Under the pieces are notes generated by a model that saw nothing but the letters and a program-made list of their open reading frames with translations, searched no databases and was not told the DNA's origin. A DNA stretch of 64,000 nucleotides from an uncultured Eubacteriales bacterium (lineage in GTDB: Bacteria > Bacillota > Clostridia > Oscillospirales > Acutalibacteraceae): the NCBI GenBank assembly GCA_934561055.1, contig CAKTFN010000009.1:18683-82682 (forward strand), written 5' to 3'. Below are positions 58,207 to 64,000 of the stretch, one piece after another; the first letter of the stretch is position 1; the number at the start of each line of letters is the position of its first letter. Both the position numbers and the translations under genes were made by a program.

Positions 58207-59028
58207 ATGAGTGAATGCGGCGGAAACTGTTCCTCATGCTCGGAAAGCTGCAGCAGCAGAAACGAGGAGGATATGCGCCTCAAACAAAACAAATCGAGCA
58301 ATATCAAAAAGATATATGCCGTCGTCAGCGGAAAGGGCGGAGTCGGAAAATCTTCCGTAACGTGCCGCCTTGCTTCCGCAATGCAAAGTCTCGGAAAGCA
58401 ATGCGCCGTTCTTGATGCGGACGTAACCGGTCCTTCCGTTCCGAAAATGTTCGGACTTAAGGGAAGAGCCGTTGCGGATGACAACGGAATCATCCCGATG
58501 GAAACGAGCACCGGAATCCGCGTAATGTCGGTCAATCTTCTTCTTGAAAGCGAAGAATCACCCGTTGTTTGGCGCGGTCCGGTAATCAGCGGCGTCATTC
58601 AGCAGTTCTTCACCGAGGTTTCGTGGGGCGACGTTGATTATATGTTCATCGATATGCCTCCGGGAACCGGCGACGTTCCCCTCACTGTTTTCCAGTCAAT
58701 CAAGGTTGACGGAATCATCGTTGTTACAACTCCGCAGGATCTCGTTTCGTTGATTGTCAAAAAGGCCGTCAACATGGCGAAGATGATGAACGTTCCGATT
58801 GTCGGAATCGTTGAAAACATGAGCGTTTATGTTTGTCCCGACTGCGGAAAAGCACACAGAATTTTCGGTGACGCAAACGGAGAAGAAATTGCAAAGGAAG
58901 TCGGAACCGAACTTCTTGCTTCTCTTCCGATTGACCCGAAAACCCCTGCCCTTGCGGATAAAGGCGCAATCGAACTTTCGGATATGACGGAATTTTTGCC
59001 GATTGCCAAAAAGCTCATTGCGGAATAA
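58207..59028 (+). CDS. Mrp/NBP35-family P-loop ATPase (Fe-S carrier)
   Basis: 273 residues. The N-terminus has four cysteines (C4, C8, C11, C15 in ECGGNCSSCSESC) as in NBP35-type Fe-S carriers; most bacterial Mrp proteins lack these. The deviant Walker A SGKGGVGKSSVTCRLA is near residue 41, switch I DADVTGPSVPKMFG is near 69, DMPPGTGDVPLTVFQS near 150, and a CX2C (VCPDCGK) near 212 bridges a cluster between subunits. It probably accepts clusters from the IscU route at 33 kb. The next gene is 33 nt downstream and may be co-transcribed. Which promoter is used is unclear. Confidence 0.9.
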   Translation: MSECGGNCSSCSESCSSRNEEDMRLKQNKSSNIKKIYAVVSGKGGVGKSSVTCRLASAMQSLGKQCAVLDADVTGPSVPKMFGLKGRAVADDNGIIPMETSTGIRVMSVNLLLESEESPVVWRGPVISGVIQQFFTEVSWGDVDYMFIDMPPGTGDVPLTVFQSIKVDGIIVVTTPQDLVSLIVKKAVNMAKMMNVPIVGIVENMSVYVCPDCGKAHRIFGDANGEEIAKEVGTELLASLPIDPKTPALADKGAIELSDMTEFLPIAKKLIAE

Positions 59029-59061
59029 TAAAAAGAGACTCACTGAAACGGAGAAAAACGT

Positions 59062-60105
59062 ATGAAAAAGATTATCAGAGGAATTGTTCTCGGTGTTCTT
59101 GCGGTTATTGTAATCGCCGGTTCGGTCGGAGCGTATTTCCTATTCGGCCAAAAAGGTCCGGCGAAAGATTCAAAACTGATTATGACCGATGCAAAGGGAA
59201 ATTCTTATCTTGCGATGGTTGACGAAAAGAGCGGAGAAACTCTTTTTGCCGTCACCGACGCAAACGGAAAGGTTTATGCCGCCGTCACCGACGCAAACGG
59301 AAATGTCGGCGAAACCGTCGGAAACGTTGACGACGTTGTCAACATCAGCGACCTTCCGACGAATTACAGCGGTCCGAGCATTGACGTTTCGGTCAATCCG
59401 TCGGATTACAGCGGAGCCGTTGATTCAACGACTGCCCCCGCGGGGGAAAGCACAACGCAAAGCGGAGCTTCAACTTCGGCGGCGAATCGGGATAACACAA
59501 CGACCACAAAAAAGAAAAACGATAAATTGACCGCATACCGCATTGCAAAATATCAGAAGCTTTTTGCGGGCGGAACATATCTGATGGAGTTCACGACGAA
59601 CGACGAAGAACTCGGCGACACACCGATTACCGCCGCCGTCAAGAACAACAACGTTTATATTGAAACAAAGATTCAGTCGATGGATTGCAAAATGCTTTAT
59701 CTCGCCGGAAGCGGCGGAAAGGCCGGAACGACATATCTCATCATTGATTCGTTCAAGAAATATTGCAAGATGCCGGAAGATCTTATGGGCGACGACATGG
59801 ACATGAGCAACCTCATGGGTAACTTTGGCCAGGAAATCAAAAAGAAAATCACCGTTTCAAAAGCAAAAGTCGGCGGAAAAGAACTGATTTGCGAAAGTTA
59901 CACGGCCGACGACGGAACAGTTGTTAAGTATTACTTTGACAACAACGACACTCTTGTCCGCCGTGACAACGAAAACCCCGACGGTTCGGTTGACGCAACT
60001 TACATCACAAGAATCACTTCGGACGTTCCGGACTCTCTCTTTGAAATTCCCAGCAATTACGGCTATCTCAATCTCTCCTTCCTCAGCGGTCTCGCAGGAA
60101 GCTAA
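59062..60105 (+). CDS. Membrane-anchored extracytoplasmic protein of unknown function
   Basis: 347 residues. One N-terminal membrane helix (about 7-29, GIVLGVLAVIVIAGSVGAYF) without a lipobox cysteine, then a stretch with three short related units (TDAKGNSYLAMV, TDANGKVYAAV, TDANGNV) near 41-82, a Ser/Thr-rich linker (about 120-155, STTAPAGESTTQSGASTSAA) that resembles a wall-spanning stalk, and a C-terminal globular domain (about 160-345) rich in beta strands that recalls lipoprotein or outer-surface carrier folds, though I do not recognise the family. It is 33 nt after the Mrp gene and followed by a strong terminator. Function unknown. Confidence 0.65.
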   Translation: MKKIIRGIVLGVLAVIVIAGSVGAYFLFGQKGPAKDSKLIMTDAKGNSYLAMVDEKSGETLFAVTDANGKVYAAVTDANGNVGETVGNVDDVVNISDLPTNYSGPSIDVSVNPSDYSGAVDSTTAPAGESTTQSGASTSAANRDNTTTTKKKNDKLTAYRIAKYQKLFAGGTYLMEFTTNDEELGDTPITAAVKNNNVYIETKIQSMDCKMLYLAGSGGKAGTTYLIIDSFKKYCKMPEDLMGDDMDMSNLMGNFGQEIKKKITVSKAKVGGKELICESYTADDGTVVKYYFDNNDTLVRRDNENPDGSVDATYITRITSDVPDSLFEIPSNYGYLNLSFLSGLAGS

Positions 60106-60122
60106 TAATTCAATCGAAGGAA

Positions 60123-60153
60123 AGGGGCTGCTTTAATCGGCAGCTCCTTTTTT
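60123..60153 (+). terminator. Terminator after the anchored protein gene
   Basis: 9-bp arms AGGGGCTGC (60123-60131) and GCAGCTCCT (60140-60148) with one G-U pair, followed by TTTTT to 60153. Confidence 0.8.
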
Positions 60154-60410
60154 GTTTTGAACCTAAGATCGTTTTTGGACTAAGATGAAATTTTTCTTCG
60201 GTTCACTTCTTTGAGCGGAGCCGACAGCACCCTCACGGAAGGAGGGCAGGATTAAGACGAAAACTTTTGAATTTTTGCCGGATATAAATTATATTTAAAT
60301 CCGATTTAAAACCGGTGCTGTAAAATATTTACTTAAATTCGACAATTCTATTAATATTGTTTATCAATTAACAATTTTTTAAAGTTTTTTCTCCAATTTC
60401 GCACTCCGTG
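60154..60410. repeat. Intergenic region with a diverged repeat copy
   Basis: 60198-60250 (CTTTGAGCGGAGCCGACAGC, CCCTCACGG, GGAGGGC) is a diverged member of the palindromic family at 53.1, 53.3, 63.6 and 63.8 kb. The rest up to 60410 is AT-rich with no gene. Confidence 0.5.
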
Positions 60411-60440
60411 TTGACTACGGAAGGAAAAATGTTGTATTAT
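60411..60440 (+). promoter_or_regulatory. Promoter of the FN3 surface protein
   Basis: -35 TTGACT at 60411-60416, 18-nt spacer, -10 TATTAT at 60435-60440. It lies downstream of the first possible start codon (60408), which rules out that longer reading frame. Confidence 0.65.
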
Positions 60441-60536
60441 GGGTTCAGAACCGAAAATCTTCGGCTCATTGAAAAGCACCTTCGGATACCGGGTGTTGTT
60501 TTCGGTGCCAAAAATATATTTCAGGAGGCAATACAC

Positions 60537-63437
60537 ATGAAAAAAATATTGAAAAAAGCGTTGAGCGTTGTTCTCTGCGTTCTGATTGCGTTTTCAACGG
60601 TTACGCTTTCTTTTGCGGCGGACGACGGGGAGAAAAAACCTTCCCTCGGCGCGCAGTACTTCCTTTCGACCTCAAACACGGAGAACTCAAAGTTCGTCCT
60701 TGATTTCCTCGATGAAATTCTTAAAAAGGAAAATTACTATAACAAAGTCGTTATCATCAAAAAAACGCTGTTAACACCGGAGGTATATCTTGAAATCGAC
60801 TTTCGAAGCGTCAACGGTGTTTGCAAAACGATTGATACCCTCTCCGAAATTTTCAATAACAAATTCGTCAGCGCAGCTGCAAAGCTTGCCCTCGGTGACA
60901 TCGGAAAGCTTGACCTTTCAAAATGGAAAACAAAGCTTCAAAGGGGCGCAAAGGACGCAGAAATAATTTATAACGTTCTTGACCTTCTCGGAGCGAACGC
61001 AAAGCTCATTTCAAAGGTTGTTGACGGTTCAATCAACCTCGGTGTTCTTGACGCCGTTGTGAAGCTTGAAGATATTCTCGGAAAAGACGGCGTTTCCGGA
61101 ATGGTCAAAGACCTTCTTGTCGGCCTCATTTACGACAAAAACTCCGACCCGGACGGTTACAACGCCGCCTATCAAAAAGCTCTCAAGGATTTTGACGCTT
61201 TCATTTTTGACGACCTCATTCCGAAGCTTATGGATGAATATCTTCCCGGTCTCGTGCTCGGAAAGGGAATTACCGTTGACAGGCTCTTTTCAACCGTTCT
61301 TGACTGCGGCTGGAAGGATTACTTCATTGAAGACATCAAAAGCATAAAAATCGAAGCAAAAGGCGAAGCCCTCGAAAAGCTTTCCGAAATTATGGTCTTT
61401 GACGGCGAAACGATTGACACGGACAACCTTCCGCTCGACGTTTCAAAAGGACTCAAAGATCAGCTCAACAATATTCACGGCTACGTTATCTGTCAGTTTT
61501 TCCCGCATTTTACCGGTTGGGTGAACGGAAGCGACATTAAACTTCTCGGTCAAAACTACAGCAGATTTTTGAAATATGTTTCAAAGCACTTTTTCTCAAA
61601 CGAAAACGCAAAGCCGGTTGACATTCTCAAATATATCCTCAACAGCGTTGCCGCCGAAAACAGCTCGGACGAAGAAATCAAAGCGTATGCCGACGCGGTT
61701 TCAAAATGTAAAGATCTTTCCGAAGCGCTCAAGGTTGTTCTCATCCTTGCCGCAAAGAAAAACGAGATTCCCGTTAACGAAAAAGCCGCCTCTTACGAAA
61801 ACGTTCTCGGCGATTATCTCGCATACGCCGCAAACAAAATTTTTGATCTCGGCTACGGCCCCGGAACGGGAAAGAATGTTTGGACGGTTGCAAACGATGT
61901 TCTCAACGTTGTTCTTTTTGACAAAGGCTTTGCAAAAGCTCTCAATTTGAACGTGAAAAAAACCGACTCATGCTTTGAAAAGTTTGACAAAATCGTCGGA
62001 ACAACGAAGATTTGGAACATGACCGCAAGCAAAAAGCAATATAAGAGCGAAGAATTTTTCAAAGGTTTTCTCAATGCGGTTCTTAATTTTGACCTTGAAA
62101 AAGCTTTTGATCTCGTCGTTGTAAGATTTTCGGACGATTTCGGAAAAGCAAACATTTCGGTTCTTCTTTACAACATGGTTTATAACTTCCTTGAAAACTG
62201 GTTCGGTACTCCCGCAATCGTAAAATGCGACACAAAGGCGCCGTTCCAAACAGGATTTTCAAACAAGTCGCTTCAGGTTCCCGTTGAAAAGGTTTTGACA
62301 AAGCTCAGCGAGAAGAAAACAACGATTGTTCCGCCGTTCCTTTATGTTGCGGCCGCTGTCATCGAAAAGACGTCGAAAAATCCGACCGAAGCGAACATCA
62401 CCGCCGCAACGATTGCGAATCAGACGTATACCGGAAAGGCGATTATCCCCTCATCGGTCACCGTTACCGTCAACGGAAAAAAGGTTTCGGTTCCGAAGCA
62501 TCAGTTCACGGCTGAACTCAAAAACAACGTCAACATCGGAACGGCTTCGGCTGTTATTCATCTTGACGGTGCGGTCAGAAACGCAGACGTGAACGTAAGT
62601 TTCAAAATTGTTCCGGGAAAAGTCAGCGGTCTCAAAGCAACACCGGGAAAAAACAGCATTTCCCTTTCATGGAACAAGGTTCTCGGCGCAAAGGGCTACA
62701 GCGTCGAATATTACAACGGCTCAAAGTGGGTTTCAAAAACCGTAACTTCAAACTCGGCTTCAATCGCTTCGCTCAAAGCCGGAACGGCTTATAAAATCAG
62801 AGTCAGAGCGGTTTCCGGTTCGCTTTACGGAGAATATTCTTCACTGATTTCCGCCTCAACAAAGGTTGCAAAAATTGCGGCCGTAAAGACGAAGGCAAGA
62901 ACTGCTTCTTCAATCACTCTTTATTGGAGCAAAGTTGTCGGCGCAAAGAAATACGAAGTTCAGATTCTGAAAAACAAAAAGTGGGTAACCGTTCGCACGG
63001 TCACCAAAAACAGCATTACCGTCGGAAAGAATTACATTTCCGCAAACAGAGCATACAGATTCAGAGTCAGAGCGCTCGGCGCATCGGTCGCTCTCAACGG
63101 CGATTACTCCGATCCGGTTGTTGCTTATTCCGGCCTTGCAAGAATCACAAAAGTGAACGCAAAGGCGAAGAAAAATGCGGTAACACTCGCCTGGAAGAAG
63201 ATTGCGGGAGCACAGAGCTACGAAGTTCAGATTCAAAGGGGCAACAAGTGGGTAACCGTTGCAACGGTCAAAAAGTCTGCCGCGGCAATCGGAAACAATC
63301 AGCTCAAAAAAGCAAAGATGACTTTCAAGCCGAACACGGTTTACAAATTCAGAGTCAGAGCCGCAAAGACGGTTTCAAAGGTTAAGGTTTACAGCGTGTA
63401 TTCACCGGTGATTAAAGTCAGAACCGCAAAGAAATAA
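60537..63437 (+). CDS. Secreted protein with three C-terminal fibronectin type III domains
   Basis: 966 residues from the ATG at 60537, which has AGGAGG 10 nt upstream and begins a signal peptide (KKILKKALSVVLCVLIAFST). The first 600 residues are a large helical region (leucine- and lysine-rich, for example LDFLDEILKKENYYNKVVII) without a recognisable domain. Then comes an Ig-like beta segment (about 610-690) and three FN3 domains (about 694-778, 779-872, 873-966), each with a WxKV/WKKI strand and an YKIRVRA or YRFRVRA strand. No wall-sorting signal or LPXTG is visible, so attachment may be through the FN3/Ig region or by charge (the C-terminal half is very basic). Probably an adhesin or polysaccharide-binding protein. 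Confidence 0.75.
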   Translation: MKKILKKALSVVLCVLIAFSTVTLSFAADDGEKKPSLGAQYFLSTSNTENSKFVLDFLDEILKKENYYNKVVIIKKTLLTPEVYLEIDFRSVNGVCKTIDTLSEIFNNKFVSAAAKLALGDIGKLDLSKWKTKLQRGAKDAEIIYNVLDLLGANAKLISKVVDGSINLGVLDAVVKLEDILGKDGVSGMVKDLLVGLIYDKNSDPDGYNAAYQKALKDFDAFIFDDLIPKLMDEYLPGLVLGKGITVDRLFSTVLDCGWKDYFIEDIKSIKIEAKGEALEKLSEIMVFDGETIDTDNLPLDVSKGLKDQLNNIHGYVICQFFPHFTGWVNGSDIKLLGQNYSRFLKYVSKHFFSNENAKPVDILKYILNSVAAENSSDEEIKAYADAVSKCKDLSEALKVVLILAAKKNEIPVNEKAASYENVLGDYLAYAANKIFDLGYGPGTGKNVWTVANDVLNVVLFDKGFAKALNLNVKKTDSCFEKFDKIVGTTKIWNMTASKKQYKSEEFFKGFLNAVLNFDLEKAFDLVVVRFSDDFGKANISVLLYNMVYNFLENWFGTPAIVKCDTKAPFQTGFSNKSLQVPVEKVLTKLSEKKTTIVPPFLYVAAAVIEKTSKNPTEANITAATIANQTYTGKAIIPSSVTVTVNGKKVSVPKHQFTAELKNNVNIGTASAVIHLDGAVRNADVNVSFKIVPGKVSGLKATPGKNSISLSWNKVLGAKGYSVEYYNGSKWVSKTVTSNSASIASLKAGTAYKIRVRAVSGSLYGEYSSLISASTKVAKIAAVKTKARTASSITLYWSKVVGAKKYEVQILKNKKWVTVRTVTKNSITVGKNYISANRAYRFRVRALGASVALNGDYSDPVVAYSGLARITKVNAKAKKNAVTLAWKKIAGAQSYEVQIQRGNKWVTVATVKKSAAAIGNNQLKKAKMTFKPNTVYKFRVRAAKTVSKVKVYSVYSPVIKVRTAKK

Positions 63438-63449
63438 ATCGATTTTCAA

Positions 63450-63486
63450 AGCGGCATGAAGCGTGGAGCTTCATGCCGCTGTTTTT
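63450..63486 (+). terminator. Terminator of the FN3 protein gene
   Basis: 13-bp arms (63450-63462 and 63468-63480) with a 5-nt loop and TTTTT at 63482-63486, 12 nt after the stop. Confidence 0.85.
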
Positions 63487-63590
63487 GTATATTCTTAAAA
63501 ATGCCGGTTATCCGAAATGTGCGGTTTAACTTTGTCTTCCTGTGCTGCGGTTGTATTTTTTGGGGGTTGTTCCTTAAACCGCACGGGTTT

Positions 63591-63735
63591 CTTTGGCTCC
63601 CTCCTGTGAGGGAGCTGTCGGCTTTGCCGACTGAGGGAGTGATTTCCTACGCTACGGTGTATTTTTTATGCTGTCGCTTGGATTTGCACCGTGTACTATA
63701 TCTTTTCTTCCGTCCGCTCCGCTGGGGGTACTTTT
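63591..63735. repeat. Tandem intergenic repeat unit, copy 1
   Basis: About 145 bp starting CTTTGGCTCCCTCC, including the palindromic core (CTCCCTC-CTGT-GAGGGAG and GTCGGC-TTT-GCCGAC) and a non-palindromic part (GCTTGGATTTGCACC, TATCTTTTCTTCCGTCCGC). Nearly identical to 63784-63930. Confidence 0.88.
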
Positions 63736-63783
63736 GGCTGTCGGCTGAAATTCCCGAAACATGACAATTATTGAATCACTTTT

Positions 63784-63930
63784 CTTTGGCTCCCTCCTGT
63801 GAGGGAGCTGTCGGCTCTGCCGACTGAGGGAGAGACTTCCTACGCTACGGTGTATTTTTTTATGTTGTCGCTTGGATTTGCACCGTGTACTATATCTTTT
63901 CTTCCGTCCGCTCCGCTGGGGGCACTTTTG
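63784..63930. repeat. Tandem intergenic repeat unit, copy 2
   Basis: Second copy, 193 bp from the first, separated by 48 bp of unrelated sequence. Only a few substitutions (for example TTT/TCT in the core loop) distinguish it, so the duplication is recent. The core is also present, inverted, at 53.1 and 53.3 kb. No gene in 63438-64000. Confidence 0.88.
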
Positions 63931-64000
63931 TCGATTGAAACAAAACAAAGCAATGAAAAGCCGAATTGACAAGGTCTTTTACGCTGTATTTCCGCCTTGA

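Noticed and set aside
60408..60536. N-terminal extension of the FN3 protein
   Set aside because: The promoter -10 lies within it, and the signal peptide and AGGAGG point to 60537.
63591..63930. CRISPR array
   Set aside because: Only two units with a 48-bp spacer, palindromic core present elsewhere, no cas genes.

Overview
The window looks like chromosomal DNA of an uncultured or poorly characterised anaerobic Firmicute of the class Clostridia, probably Oscillospiraceae/Ruminococcaceae-like. This is inferred from the GlgC/GlgD pair, strong AGGAGG ribosome-binding sites, TTGACA-17-TATAAT promoters, zinc forms of several ribosomal proteins, Rrf2-IscS-IscU, a RemB homologue and InlB-repeat/FN3 surface proteins. 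It carries the chromosome's replication-origin region and its main ribosomal-protein cluster. I see no CRISPR array, prophage or insertion-sequence transposase.

Layout. 1-5.2 kb: leftward glycogen operon glgB-glgC-glgD-glgA (glgA cut by the window edge), with a promoter and a 150-nt leader. 5.4-6.3 kb: a secreted metallophosphoesterase. 6.5-22.6 kb: the whole S10-spc-alpha supercluster on the minus strand, 31 genes from rpsJ to rplQ including secY, adk, map, infA, rpoA and a KOW-domain protein. It has one strong promoter and a long rpsJ leader containing an intrinsic terminator. 22.9-26 kb: a sugar-phosphate isomerase-like protein, a small membrane protein and a second secreted phosphoesterase. 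26-27.8 kb: parA-parB. 27.9-31 kb: a 1051-residue secreted multidomain protein. 31.3-33.5 kb: iscR-like regulator, iscS, iscU. 33.6-35.6 kb: galU and a RING/zinc-ribbon membrane protein. 35.7-36 kb: a candidate type I toxin-antitoxin locus. 36.2-37.4 kb: prfB. 37.4-41 kb: leftward noc-like parB, rsmG, mnmG with two perfect parS sites. 41.4-43.5 kb: tRNA-Glu, tRNA-Met and two base-excision-repair glycosylases. From 43.8 kb everything runs rightward: dnaA, dnaN, yaaA, recF, remB, gyrB, gyrA, an LCP cell-wall ligase, HAD phosphatase, GH2 mannosidase, Mrp ATPase, an anchored protein of unknown function and an FN3 surface protein.

How it fits together. Gene direction flips at about 43.6 kb, and parS sites, ParA/ParB, a Noc-like protein, dnaA-dnaN-recF and gyrase all flank that point, so the origin most likely lies near dnaA. 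The usual rpmH-rnpA-yidC-jag-mnmE block is absent between mnmG and dnaA; two tRNAs and two DNA glycosylases sit there instead.

Most unusual signals: (1) the DnaA recognition helix departs from the canonical sequence, and the dnaA-dnaN spacer carries a cluster of TTTTTAACA/TTTTCAACA 9-mers instead of TTATCCACA boxes; (2) a 33-residue hydrophobic peptide with an SD-sequestering hairpin faces a convergent small RNA with a consensus promoter, which fits a type I toxin-antitoxin; (3) a Cys/His-rich C-terminal motif on the large secreted protein; (4) several families of intergenic palindromic repeats, concentrated right of the origin; (5) an attenuator in the S10 leader.
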